Below are positions 34,352-43,033 of a stretch of DNA of 64,000 bases, piece by piece. Position numbers and translations under genes: made by a program. The DNA is taken from positions 1,054,001 through 1,118,000 of the forward strand of contig JADGNA010000008.1 in NCBI GenBank assembly GCA_015234465.1, read 5' to 3'. Position 1 is the first letter of the stretch; each line of letters begins with the position of its first letter. This DNA comes from Salinibacterium sp. (GTDB lineage Bacteria; Actinomycetota; Actinomycetes; Actinomycetales; Microbacteriaceae). The notes under the pieces were generated by a model. That model was not told the DNA's origin and ran no database searches. It saw only the letters and a list, made by a program, of their open reading frames with translations.

Positions 34352-35134
34352 CTACGTGAGGCGCCGCAGCGCGCCGTAGCGCTCCCAGTCGCCCGGGTCG
34401 TGGGCGACCCAGAGTTCGGCGCCGTCCTCTTCGAGGCCGCGCAGCATCCGGAGCGATTCGACCGCGAGGGCCGGGTCGTCGTCGGTCGCGGCCGGCACGA
34501 GCCGATCGACGCCCTCGCGCAGGTGCGCGGCATCCGCCGTCAGCACGACCGTGCGGGTGGGCAGCGCGACCTGCAGGCTCAGGTGGCCGGGGGTGTGCCC
34601 CGGGGTGTGCAGCACGATGATGCTGCCGTCGCCGAGCAGGTCGTGCCGGGGGGTGTCGATCGTGGTCCAGTCGTAGCCGAGCGCGGGCTCGAGCTGCTCA
34701 TGCCATTTGATGTACGGCGCCCCCGCCGCTGACGGCGTGCGCGCCCAGTCGAGCTCGCCCGGGCCGACGTAGTAGCGGGCGTGGGCGAAGCGGTGCAGGT
34801 CGCCCGCGTGGTCGGAGTGGCAGTGGGAGAGCACGACGTGCGCGACATCGCGGCAGGCGTATCCCAACGTCGCCAGTTGCCGGTCGATGCGCTTCTCGGG
34901 CGTGAAGCCGGAGGCGAGGTGCATGCGGCCGGCGAAATAGCCGTCGGGGTCGTCGTAGGCGCGCGGCGACAGTCCGGTGTCGAAGAGCACGAGCCCGTCG
35001 CGGTGCTCGATGAGGAACGCCGGGAACGGGATGCTGCACTCGCCCGTCGCGCCGACGACCTGTTCGGCGGCATGAACGGTGAGGCGCCCGGAGTCGAGGG
35101 CGGTCAGGGAGAGGGCGGTCGAGTCGGCGTTCAT
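34352..35134 (-). CDS. Metallo-beta-lactamase-fold hydrolase, N-acyl-homoserine lactonase-like
   Basis: The protein of 260 residues has the lactonase-branch MBL motif SHCHSDHAGD (HxHxDH, about residue 103) and later HTPGHTPGHLS and ADAAHL, giving the dinuclear zinc site. Order and spacing resemble AiiA/AttM-type lactonases: FLIEHRDGLVLFDTGLSP precedes the metal motif. It should open a lactone ring; quorum-signal quenching or a catabolic lactone (such as an aromatic-derived enol-lactone) are both possible. AGGAG lies about four bases before ATG 35134. The gene follows the binding protein at 35212 on the same strand by 77 bases and may be cotranscribed. Confidence 0.82.
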   Translation of the reverse strand: MNADSTALSLTALDSGRLTVHAAEQVVGATGECSIPFPAFLIEHRDGLVLFDTGLSPRAYDDPDGYFAGRMHLASGFTPEKRIDRQLATLGYACRDVAHVVLSHCHSDHAGDLHRFAHARYYVGPGELDWARTPSAAGAPYIKWHEQLEPALGYDWTTIDTPRHDLLGDGSIIVLHTPGHTPGHLSLQVALPTRTVVLTADAAHLREGVDRLVPAATDDDPALAVESLRMLRGLEEDGAELWVAHDPGDWERYGALRRLT

Positions 35135-35170
35135 GCTGCTCCTGGATGTCTCGTCAGGGAAGGCCAAAGG

Positions 35171-35192
35171 CCGGGACGCTCATGCGCCCCGG
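35171..35192 (-). terminator. Hairpin between binding-protein and lactonase-like genes
   Basis: CCGGG-A-CGC pairs with GCG-C-CCCGG around TCAT. No T-run follows, so it may only attenuate or protect the binding-protein message. Confidence 0.35.
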
Positions 35193-35211
35193 CCCGGAGT
35201 TGGTGCTGTGC

Positions 35212-36123
35212 CTAGAGCTTGCCGGCACCGACGCCATTGATCATGACCTCGTCGGGCGTGAGCTCGTACTTCTCGGCGTCGTAGGCCGCGAAGACCTTGC
35301 TGTACTCGCCGTTGTCCATGATCTGGCGCACGGCCTCCATCATGGCTTCCTGCAGTTCGGTGTCGCCCTTGGTGAAGGCCATGCCGTAGATCGACGGCAG
35401 CACCTGCACGTCGTGGACCTCGAACACGGCCCCGTCGTTGAGGGCCTTGGCCGCGTAGCGCTGGATCAGGTCGATGCCGAGGAGCACCTCGATCTGGCCC
35501 GACTGCAGCTGGGCGGTGGCGCCGGAGGAGGTGTCGTAGAGGCGCAGGTCCATGGGGTTGCCTGCCGCCTTGCACTCCTCGGCGAAGTTCTCCAGGTAGA
35601 TCTGGATGCCGCCACCGGCGATCGTGCCGACCACGTGCCCGCACATGTCCTCGGGCTCGCTGAGCTCGATGTTCTTCGACTTGAGGGTCATGGGGCTCGC
35701 GGCGGAGCGCATGTAGGACGCGAGGTCGACGACCGCTTCCGTGTCGAGGTTGTCGTAGGTGGCACCCCAGACCATGTCGACCTTGCCCGCCTGCAGCGCG
35801 GCGATCTGGCCGGTGTAGGGGGTGTCGACGATCTCGATGTCGATGCCGAGCATGGGTTCGGCGGCCATCGCGAGCTCGGGGATGAGTCCCGACCACTTGC
35901 CTTCGGCGGCGGCGGAGTAGGGGGGAGCGGTGCTCGCCATCGCGATGCGGATGACGCCGCTGTCCTTGAACTCCTGGGGGAGGAGGTCGTAGGCGGGGGC
36001 GTCGGTGTTGCCCGCGGCGGGCGCGGAATCGGCTTCGCCCGCTGCCCCCGAGGAGCAACCGACGAGGAGGACGGCTGCTGCGAGGAATGCGGGTACTGCG
36101 AGGCGGCGACTGAAGGAGGCCAT
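35212..36123 (-). CDS. ABC transporter substrate-binding lipoprotein, family 3
   Basis: This 303-residue protein has a lipoprotein signal ending LLVGCSSG and a family-3 binding fold: FKDSGVIRIAMASTAPPYS, IVDTPYTGQIAALQAGKVDM and VMMEAVRQ-like C-terminal helices. Family-3 proteins bind polar amino acids or small carboxylates for HisMP-type importers. The only such permease-ATPase pair in the window (31271-32976) lacks a binding protein, and both promoters carry the same 21-base element, so they probably form one system despite being 2.2 kb apart and on opposite strands. Confidence 0.9.
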   Translation of the reverse strand: MASFSRRLAVPAFLAAAVLLVGCSSGAAGEADSAPAAGNTDAPAYDLLPQEFKDSGVIRIAMASTAPPYSAAAEGKWSGLIPELAMAAEPMLGIDIEIVDTPYTGQIAALQAGKVDMVWGATYDNLDTEAVVDLASYMRSAASPMTLKSKNIELSEPEDMCGHVVGTIAGGGIQIYLENFAEECKAAGNPMDLRLYDTSSGATAQLQSGQIEVLLGIDLIQRYAAKALNDGAVFEVHDVQVLPSIYGMAFTKGDTELQEAMMEAVRQIMDNGEYSKVFAAYDAEKYELTPDEVMINGVGAGKL

Positions 36124-36194
36124 GGTCTCTACTTCCTTGTAGGGGGTGATTCTGCTAGGTGGATATTGATTCCATGGCTAGGAAATCAGGCTCT

Positions 36195-36215
36195 AGAAGA
36201 TAAATCCAATCAACA
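36195..36215 (-). promoter_or_regulatory. Shared promoter element, copy 2
   Basis: Read on the minus strand, ATTGGATTTAT is flanked by TGTT-G and C-TTCT, differing from 28952-28972 at two of 21 positions. It lies 72 bases before the binding-protein start, in an AT-rich patch of the 122-base gap. Confidence 0.6.
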
Positions 36216-36245
36216 TTTCTTCATGTCTAGATTAGCGAGATCGAT

Positions 36246-37136
36246 TCAGCGGAGGGCTTCGACGATGGTTCGCCGAAACCAGTCGAACTCCGCAGAGGGC
36301 AACTCGCGCCGGATCGTGTAGAGCGCGATCTCACTCACGGGCACCTCGAAGGGCAGCGGGAAGGTGCGCACGCCGCCCTGCCGCACGAGCCGGTTTGCCA
36401 CGCTCGTGGGCGCATAGGAGAGCAGGTCGGTGCCCTCCATGAGGCTCGGGAGTGCCGAGAACGTCGGCACCACCAGGGCGACCGTGCGTTGCACGCCGAG
36501 CTCGCGCACCTTCTGGTCGAGCGCCGTGTGACCAGTGGAGATCGCCACAGTCACGTGCTTTTCCGCCTCATACTCCGCAAGGGTCGGGCGCTCGCCGATG
36601 CGCGGGTGATCGACGGGGCAGATGCCGATGTAGCGCTGCTTGAAGAGGGACTCGCGCAGAAGGTCCGGTGCGTCGAGCCGGGTCGAGAAGATCGCGGCAT
36701 CCGTGCTGCCTGTCCGGAGTTCCTGCACGATGCTCGGCAGATTCAGGAGTTCGACCTCGAGGGCGACATGCGGTGCTTCACTGCGGATGCGGTGCAGGAT
36801 GCGGGGGAGCAGGCCGCCGATGCCGACATCCGTCATCCGCAGCCGAAAGTGTCGCCGTGACGTTGCGGGAGAGAAGGTGGCGGAGCTTGCCATGATCTCG
36901 TCCATGGACTCGAGGATGCGCCGAAGCCGCGGGTAGAGCTCGTCGGCCACCGGGGTTGGTTCGAGTCGTTGGCCATGGCGCTGGAAGAGCACGTCGCCGA
37001 AATGGTTGCGCAGCTTGCGCAGGGTGTAGCTGACGGAGGGCTGGCTAATTGACATGCGCTCCGCGGCGAGCGTGGCGCTGCCCGTCTCATAGATGAGCAC
37101 GAACGCCCTGAGCATTCCGATGTCGTAGGCCGCCAT
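36246..37136 (-). CDS. LysR-type regulator divergent from benzoylformate decarboxylase
   Basis: This 296-residue LysR protein is a paralogue of the one at 28007 (MLRAFVLIYETGSATLAAER, ISQPSVSYTLRKLRNHFGD, LEPTPVADELYPRL). It is divergent from mdlC and upstream of the family-3 binding-protein gene on its own strand, so it could control either or both. I prefer ATG 37136, which begins MAAYDIGML as in the paralogue and has GGGG four bases upstream; ATG 37160 falls inside a probable operator. The inducer may be a mandelate-like or benzoylformate-like acid, by position only. Confidence 0.88.
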   Translation of the reverse strand: MAAYDIGMLRAFVLIYETGSATLAAERMSISQPSVSYTLRKLRNHFGDVLFQRHGQRLEPTPVADELYPRLRRILESMDEIMASSATFSPATSRRHFRLRMTDVGIGGLLPRILHRIRSEAPHVALEVELLNLPSIVQELRTGSTDAAIFSTRLDAPDLLRESLFKQRYIGICPVDHPRIGERPTLAEYEAEKHVTVAISTGHTALDQKVRELGVQRTVALVVPTFSALPSLMEGTDLLSYAPTSVANRLVRQGGVRTFPLPFEVPVSEIALYTIRRELPSAEFDWFRRTIVEALR

Positions 37137-37149
37137 GTACCCCAGCCTA

Positions 37150-37164
37150 ATAGAGCTCATCTAT
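37150..37164. promoter_or_regulatory. LysR-type site ATAGA-N5-TCTAT
   Basis: A perfect five-base inverted repeat (T-N11-A class) lies 14 bases before the LysR start and 101 bases before mdlC. TTGACA at 37172-37177 just to its right could be the mdlC -35. Confidence 0.5.
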
Positions 37165-37264
37165 GGGCGGATTGACATTTCCTCTTCGTGGGGGGCGGTG
37201 CCTAGGGTGTTCCCACCGCACGCCTGAGCGTGTGTGCACCACCGTTTCAGACCAAGGAAGTTCG

Positions 37265-38842
37265 ATGACGACGATCCGCGAGGCAACCTACGAGTTGCTC
37301 CGTCAGCACGGCATGACGACGATGTTCGGCAACCCCGGATCGAACGAGCTGACGTTCCTGAACGAGTTCCCTGAGGACTTCCGCTACGTCATGGGCCTGC
37401 ACGAGGGCAGCGTCCTGGCGATGGCCGACGGCTATGCCCAGGTCACTGGCACCTCGCCGCTCGTGAGCCTCCACTCCGCTGCCGGCACTGGCACCTCCAT
37501 GGGCGTGCTTGCAAACACGGTCGTCTCCAAGTCCCCCGTCGTCGTGCTCTCGGGCCAGCAGGTGCGCGACATGGTCGGCCAGGAGATCATGGTCGCGAGC
37601 ACCGAGGCCGCGCAGCTGCCCAAGCCGCTCACCAAGTTCAGCGCCGAACCGCTCTCGCCGAAGGATGTCGTGCGCACGATCGCGCAGGCGATCCACATCG
37701 CAAACATGCACCCCAAGGGGCCCGCGCACATCTCGGTGCCCTACGACGACTGGGACCAGCCGACTGACGAGAACACGCCCCTCACGGTGCAGCGACGGGT
37801 CGTCGACGCGACCGCCCTGTCGGAGTCGCAGCTTGCCGAGCTCGCCGCCCGCATCGACGCCGCAACGTCCCCCGTCCTGGTGCTCGGCCCCGAGGTCGAC
37901 GCAACCCACTCCAACGCCGACGCCGTGCGGCTCGCCGAGCGGCTGGGTGCACCCGCCTGGATCGCACCCTCGCCGCCGCGCTGCCCGTTCCCCACGACGC
38001 ATCCGCTCTTCGCGGGCCTGCTGCCGCCGAACGTCGCGGGCATCGCCGAGCTGCTCTCCGGCCACGACCTCGTGATCGTCGTGGGCGCGCCCGTCTTCCG
38101 CTACCACCACGACCGCCCGGGGCGTTACCTCGCCGAGGGCTCGAACCTCGTGCACATCTCGCAGGACCCGGCTGAGATCGCCCGGGCCCCCTTCGGCGAC
38201 TCCTTCCTCGCCCCCGTCGCCGACACCCTCGCGCGACTCGCGGAGACCGTCGTGCCCAAGGAGAACCCGGCCCCTGCGCGGGCCGAGCGCACTCCCGGGG
38301 TCGACCGCGAAGACCGGATGCACCCCGACACCGTGTTCCGCGTCATCACCGAACTCGCGCCCGATGACGCCGTGCACGTCGTCGAGTCGACGTCGACGGC
38401 CGACTCGTTCTGGGGAACCGTGCGGATGGAGTCACAGGGTTCGTACTACTCGGCGGCAGCTGGAGGCCTCGGCTTCGGGCTCCCCGCCGCCGTCGGCATC
38501 CAGTTGGCCAACCCACAGCGGCGCGTCGTAGCCTCGATCGGTGACGGATCCGCCAACTTCGGTATCACCGGGCTCTGGTCAGCGGCCCAGCAGAACACGC
38601 CGGTCGTCTTCGTGATCCTTCGCAACGACACCTACGGCGCGATGGTCAACTTCAACAAGCGGCTGAAAACCAACAACACCCCCTCTGTCGATCTACCAGG
38701 CATCGACTTCGTTCAAGTGGCCGCAGGGTATGGCGTACCCGCCGAACTCGCCACCACCGAGGCGGAACTTCGCCTCGCCCTCACGCGCGCCTTCGCCTCC
38801 GACGGCCCGACGCTCATCGAAGCGCGCACCTTTCACGACTGA
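37265..38842 (+). CDS. mdlC: Benzoylformate decarboxylase
   Basis: The 525-residue thiamin-diphosphate enzyme aligns with Pseudomonas putida benzoylformate decarboxylase so closely that the four catalytic residues fall at the same numbers: Ser26 (GNPGSNEL), Glu47 (LHEGSV), His70 (VSLHSAAGTG) and His281 (PVFRYHHD). The ThDP/Mg motif is GDGSANFGITGLW. The residue aligned with Leu461 of that enzyme is Met, which may alter substrate choice. It converts benzoylformate to benzaldehyde and CO2. AAGGAAG lies before ATG 37265. An ABC importer follows in the same operon; benzaldehyde could pass to the dehydrogenase at 56917. Confidence 0.93.
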   Translation: MTTIREATYELLRQHGMTTMFGNPGSNELTFLNEFPEDFRYVMGLHEGSVLAMADGYAQVTGTSPLVSLHSAAGTGTSMGVLANTVVSKSPVVVLSGQQVRDMVGQEIMVASTEAAQLPKPLTKFSAEPLSPKDVVRTIAQAIHIANMHPKGPAHISVPYDDWDQPTDENTPLTVQRRVVDATALSESQLAELAARIDAATSPVLVLGPEVDATHSNADAVRLAERLGAPAWIAPSPPRCPFPTTHPLFAGLLPPNVAGIAELLSGHDLVIVVGAPVFRYHHDRPGRYLAEGSNLVHISQDPAEIARAPFGDSFLAPVADTLARLAETVVPKENPAPARAERTPGVDREDRMHPDTVFRVITELAPDDAVHVVESTSTADSFWGTVRMESQGSYYSAAAGGLGFGLPAAVGIQLANPQRRVVASIGDGSANFGITGLWSAAQQNTPVVFVILRNDTYGAMVNFNKRLKTNNTPSVDLPGIDFVQVAAGYGVPAELATTEAELRLALTRAFASDGPTLIEARTFHD

Positions 38843-38871
38843 GATCTGACACTGAGAACAGGAACATCACC

Positions 38872-39987
38872 ATGAAGATCACGATCGAGAACCTGCAGCT
38901 CCGCTACGGCAAGTTCACCGCGATTGACGACATGCAGCTGGAGATCGGCGACCGGGAGTCGGTCGTGCTCCTCGGCAAGTCGGGCTGTGGTAAGACCAGC
39001 ACGATGCGCTGCATCGCAGGGCTCGAGGAGCCCACCGCGGGCCGCATCACGATCGGAGACACGGTTGTCTTCGACGCCGAGAAGGGCATCAACCTGCCGC
39101 CCAACAAGCGCAATGTGGGCATGGTCTTCCAGTCCTACGCCGTGTGGCCGCACATGACCGTCTTCCAGAACGTCGCCTACTCCCTCAAGCTGCAGAAGCT
39201 TCCCAAGGACGAGATCAAGACCCGGGTCATGGAGACGCTGGAGCTCGTCGGCCTGGAGGCCTTCGCGGAGCGTGGCGCGAGCCTCCTCTCGGGTGGCCAG
39301 ATGCAGCGTGTCGCCCTCGCCCGCAGCCTCGTCATGCGTCCCTCCGTGCTGCTGCTCGACGAGCCGCTCTCGAACCTCGACGCTCGCCTCCGTGACCGCC
39401 TGCGCATCGAGCTGCGCGAGATCCAGCTCGAGATGGGTCTCACGACGGTCTATGTCACACACGACCAGCAGGAGGCCTTCGCGCTCGCCGACCGGATCGC
39501 GCTCATGCAGGACGGCATCATCGTGCAGATGGACAAGCCGACCGCCATGTACAACGAGCCGGTCAGCGCCTCGATCGCCCACTTCCTGGGTGTCTCCAAC
39601 GTGCTGCCCGTGACGGCCTCGGCCGACGGCGACTACACGCTGACGGATGCGCCGCTCACCGTGACCACGAGTCAGACGCGCCCGGCGCCTGGTGCGCAGG
39701 ACCTCAAGGCGTGCATCCGCAGCGAAGACCTCAAGCTCGCGCGAGCGGGTGTCGCGGGCGCCAACTCGTGGGAGGGCGTCGTGCGCGTCGCGAGCTTCCA
39801 GGGCAGCAGCATCCGCTACGCCGTCGAGGTCGGTGACGTCGCCCTCGACGTCGTCGCCCCCAAGGGTTCCGATGACTTCGTCGTGGGCGACACTGCCTGG
39901 GTGACGGTCAGCCCGGCCGCCGTGCAGGTGCTGCCCGAGGCGGTCACGAAGCGTGCCGACCTCACTGTCGGGGCGGTGGCGGCATGA
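38872..39987 (+). CDS. ABC ATPase, Fe3+/spermidine/phosphonate importer type
   Basis: The protein of 371 residues has Walker A LLGKSGCGKTSTMRC, signature LLSGGQMQRVALARSL, Walker B LLLDEPLSNLDARLR and VYVTHDQQEAFALAD, then a C-terminal TOBE-type regulatory domain from about residue 250. It belongs to the FbpC/PotA group. It lies 29 bases after mdlC with AGGAAC before the ATG, and overlaps the permease gene by four bases. Sharing an operon with benzoylformate decarboxylase suggests that the cargo is an aryl keto or hydroxy acid rather than iron. Confidence 0.92.
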   Translation: MKITIENLQLRYGKFTAIDDMQLEIGDRESVVLLGKSGCGKTSTMRCIAGLEEPTAGRITIGDTVVFDAEKGINLPPNKRNVGMVFQSYAVWPHMTVFQNVAYSLKLQKLPKDEIKTRVMETLELVGLEAFAERGASLLSGGQMQRVALARSLVMRPSVLLLDEPLSNLDARLRDRLRIELREIQLEMGLTTVYVTHDQQEAFALADRIALMQDGIIVQMDKPTAMYNEPVSASIAHFLGVSNVLPVTASADGDYTLTDAPLTVTTSQTRPAPGAQDLKACIRSEDLKLARAGVAGANSWEGVVRVASFQGSSIRYAVEVGDVALDVVAPKGSDDFVVGDTAWVTVSPAAVQVLPEAVTKRADLTVGAVAA

Positions 39988-41798
39988 CATACACGCTCCC
40001 GCCCAGCGAGCAGCAGGACGAGCAGTCCACGCGCGCGGTCGCCACGAGTCGTGGTGTCGAGTCGCCGGCCCCCAAGAGTCGCAACCGTGGCCGCATCGCC
40101 CTGAAGAACCTCCGCCGCGAGATCCCTTCGAGCGTGCTCGCGATCATGTTCATCTTCCTGATCGTGCTGCCGATGATCTTCATCATCATCGCGGCGTTCT
40201 CGACGGCCGTCCCCCGCCCGGGCAACCCGGATGTCGGCACCTTCACGTGGGAGAACTTCGCCATCCTCGGCACCGACCGGGGCGTGCAGAGCATCATCAA
40301 CTCGATGATCATCGGCACGGGCGCCGGGCTCCTCTCCCTCATCATCGGTGCGCTGCTCGCCTTCATCGCGGCGCGCACGGATGCTCCGTGGAAGCGCTTC
40401 ATCTACATCGCCGGCATCGCCCCGATGTTCCTCCCCGCCCTCGTGGGTGCCCTCGCGTGGTCGATCCTCGCGAGCCCCACCTCGGGGCACCTGACGCTGT
40501 TCCTTCGGGACATCGGCCTCGGCGGCGGAATCAACATCTACTCCTACGGCGGCATCATCTTCGTGCTGGGCCTGTACTACGCGCCCTACACGTTCATGCT
40601 GACGTACAGCTCCTTCGCGATGATGAACGCCGACCTCGAGGAGGCGGCCTCGGTGCACGGTGCCGGGCTGCGCAAGCTCTTCGGCAGCGTGACCCTGCCC
40701 CTCGCCGTGCCGGCCCTCGCGGGTGCCGCCATCCTGAGCTTCACGCTCGCGATGGAGAACTTCCCCGTCAACGCGATCCTCGGCAACCCCGCTGGCATCG
40801 AGACGCTGCCGACCTACATCTACGGCCTCATGGTTGGCGACCCGCAGCCGAACGCTGCCGCGGCCATCGCGATCGCGCTGACTGCCGCGGTCGTCATCGT
40901 CACGGTCGTGCAGCAGCGCGTCGTGAACCGCAAGCGCTTCACGACGCTGACGGGCAAGGGCAACCGCCCGCGTCCCGTGCCGCTGCGCGGGCTCCGCTGG
41001 GTCGCGACGGGCTTCGCGGTGCTCTACTTCACCCTCTCGGTCGGCATGCCGATGATCGCGCTCGTGCTCACGGCCACGTCGAAGAACGTCTACATCAACC
41101 GCTTCATGGACCTCTTCGAGGGCTTCTCCTTCGACCGCATCGCCCAGGCCATCGGTCAGAGCGACTTCCGCGAATCGATGACGAACTCGATCATCATGGC
41201 GATCGCCGCCGCAGTCGTCGGCACGCTCATCGCGTTCCTTGCCTCCTACGTGCGCTACCGCAGCACCTCGCGCCTCGGGCAGCTGCTCGAGCAGATCGCC
41301 ATGTCGCCCCTCGCGATCCCGCAGGTCGTGCTCGGCATGGGCATCCTGTGGGTGTGGCTGAGCCTGCCGTTCCCCGTGTACGGCACGATCGCGCTGCTCG
41401 TGATCGCGACCCTCGCGGTCAACATGCCGCAGGGCTACCGCAGCATCTCGTCGTCGATGCTGCAGCTCGACGGTGACCTCGAAAACAGCGCAGTGATGCT
41501 CGGTGCGGGTCGAATGCGCGCGGTGCGCAACATCACGATCCCGCTCATGCGCACGGGCATCGTCTCGACGCTGCTCCTGCTGCTGATGCTCGGCCTGCGT
41601 GAGATGAGCGCCATCCTGTTCCTCTACACGTCTGACACCCGGGTGCTCTCGATCCTCGTCTTCCACAGCTTCGAGAACGGCAGCATCAGCTACTCCGCGG
41701 CCATCAGCCTCGTCTTCGTGCTCCTTATCGCCGTCGTGGCGATCGCCACCCAGGTGATCGGTATCCGCGAGCGGAAATTCAAGGACGCATCCCTGTAG
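39984..41798 (+). CDS. Fused two-domain ABC permease, FbpB-like
   Basis: At 604 residues this is a double permease with about twelve helices, as in FbpB/ThiP-type importers. Each half has a coupling loop: LEEAASVHGAGLRKLFGSVT (about residue 214) and LENSAVMLGAGRMRAVRNIT (about 497). The long hydrophilic N-terminal tail includes the ATPase-facing basic stretch SRNRGRIALKNLRR. One chain therefore supplies the whole pore for the ATPase encoded upstream. The ATG overlaps the ATPase stop (ATGA). Confidence 0.93.
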   Translation: MTYTLPPSEQQDEQSTRAVATSRGVESPAPKSRNRGRIALKNLRREIPSSVLAIMFIFLIVLPMIFIIIAAFSTAVPRPGNPDVGTFTWENFAILGTDRGVQSIINSMIIGTGAGLLSLIIGALLAFIAARTDAPWKRFIYIAGIAPMFLPALVGALAWSILASPTSGHLTLFLRDIGLGGGINIYSYGGIIFVLGLYYAPYTFMLTYSSFAMMNADLEEAASVHGAGLRKLFGSVTLPLAVPALAGAAILSFTLAMENFPVNAILGNPAGIETLPTYIYGLMVGDPQPNAAAAIAIALTAAVVIVTVVQQRVVNRKRFTTLTGKGNRPRPVPLRGLRWVATGFAVLYFTLSVGMPMIALVLTATSKNVYINRFMDLFEGFSFDRIAQAIGQSDFRESMTNSIIMAIAAAVVGTLIAFLASYVRYRSTSRLGQLLEQIAMSPLAIPQVVLGMGILWVWLSLPFPVYGTIALLVIATLAVNMPQGYRSISSSMLQLDGDLENSAVMLGAGRMRAVRNITIPLMRTGIVSTLLLLLMLGLREMSAILFLYTSDTRVLSILVFHSFENGSISYSAAISLVFVLLIAVVAIATQVIGIRERKFKDASL

Positions 41799-41840
41799 GC
41801 GGCAGTGACGCCTTCTACCCCCACCAAGAAAGGAAACAGC

Positions 41841-42941
41841 ATGCGAATCAGGAACACAGCATTCGCCTCGATCGCCATCGCCGCGCTCGCCCTCACGGGC
41901 TGCGCGAGTGGCGACTCTGACTCGGTCGTCAGTGGCGACGCCGACGTCAACGTCGAGGACGGCCTGGTCATCGACGGCGAACTCATCGCCGACAAAGAGA
42001 CCTACGAGGCGGCCAAGGAGCAGACCCTCTCGCTCTACACGGGCTACCAGGACGCCAACCAGAAGGCCTTCAACGACGCCTTCACGGCCGACACTGGCAT
42101 CAAGGTCGAGTACGTGCGCGACGTCACCAACAAGCTCAGCGAGCGCGTGCTCTCTGAGCACGGTGCAGGCCGCCTGCCCGCCGACGTCATCATCACCTCC
42201 GACTACAAGGTCGCCAACGAGTTCGGCGAGGCCGGCATCTGGGAGCCCTACACTCCGCTGCCCATCGAGGGTGAGGACGAGCTGCAGCACGACGACGGTG
42301 ACTTCACGACTTTCGCGAACGTCGCGGTCACCTTCGCCTACAACACGCAGCTCGTGTCTGAGGAGAACGCCCCGAAGTCGTGGATGGACCTGCTCGATCC
42401 GGCGAACGACGGCAAGATCGGCCTCACGACCGGCACCGCCGGCGGCTCGTCCATCGCGCTCAACCGCTTCATCCAGGAAGAGGTCGACCCCGACTACTGG
42501 ACCAAGATGGCGGCCCTTAACCCGACGATCTTCGACAGCGGCGGGCAGCGCCAGGAGGCCCTCGCGCGTGGTGAACTCAACGTCGCGACCGCAGGCACGG
42601 CATCCGTCAACGTCGCCGTGACGCAGGACAACGCGCCCATCATGATGGTCGTGCCCGAGGAAGGTCTCGTGCTCTTCAGCTTCTTCGCTGGCAAGGTCGC
42701 AGACGCGAAGAATTCCGAGGCGGCCGAGGTGTTCCTCAACTACGCGCTCTCGAAGCGTGGCCAGTCGGCCATCTCGCAGGTCGGTGACTACGCGGCTCGC
42801 GCCGACGTCGACCCGCCCGTCTCGGCAGGCATCGAGCTGCCCCCGCTCGACTCCGAGCAGGTGTGGATCATGCCCGCCGAAGATGAGCTCGAGTACGGTG
42901 CGGCTGACGCCGAGATCTGGAAGTCCGCTTTCGGTCGCTAA
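41841..42941 (+). CDS. ABC transporter substrate-binding lipoprotein, FbpA-like
   Basis: The protein of 366 residues begins with a lipoprotein signal ending in LALTGC and continues with the family-1/FbpA fold: LSLYTGYQDANQKAFNDAFT, FANVAVTFAYNTQLVSEENA, PKSWMDLLDPANDGKIGLTT. An iron-binding Tyr-Tyr pair is not evident, in keeping with an organic anion ligand. ATG 41841 has AAAGGAAAC upstream; a GTG at 41805 would give an unlikely 12-residue extension before the signal. It is the last gene before a strong hairpin. Confidence 0.92.
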   Translation: MRIRNTAFASIAIAALALTGCASGDSDSVVSGDADVNVEDGLVIDGELIADKETYEAAKEQTLSLYTGYQDANQKAFNDAFTADTGIKVEYVRDVTNKLSERVLSEHGAGRLPADVIITSDYKVANEFGEAGIWEPYTPLPIEGEDELQHDDGDFTTFANVAVTFAYNTQLVSEENAPKSWMDLLDPANDGKIGLTTGTAGGSSIALNRFIQEEVDPDYWTKMAALNPTIFDSGGQRQEALARGELNVATAGTASVNVAVTQDNAPIMMVVPEEGLVLFSFFAGKVADAKNSEAAEVFLNYALSKRGQSAISQVGDYAARADVDPPVSAGIELPPLDSEQVWIMPAEDELEYGAADAEIWKSAFGR

Positions 42942-42958
42942 GCAACAGCACTCCTGAC

Positions 42959-42993
42959 CTCGGGAGCCCGGCACACGGTGTCGGGCTCCCGAG
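42959..42993 (+). terminator. Strong hairpin after the mdlC-ABC operon
   Basis: CTCGGGAGCCCG pairs perfectly with CGGGCTCCCGAG around an 11-base loop, 18 bases after the binding-protein stop. Without a T-run it may partly terminate, leaving low read-through into the exporter gene. Confidence 0.7.
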
Positions 42994-43033
42994 TCGTGTG
43001 TTCACTACCCCTTCTCAGCAGACAGGAGAGCAC

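Noticed and set aside
36172-36188. ATTC-N9-GAAA resembling the IclR operator near the family-3 binding-protein gene
   Set aside because: Only a partial right arm, no second site at 20 bp and no overlap with matching promoter hexamers.
39816-42974. A very long open frame (over 1000 codons) on the minus strand
   Set aside because: It is antisense to an ATPase, permease and binding protein with clear motifs; its Arg/Asp/His/Val-rich translation is typical of a high-GC shadow frame.
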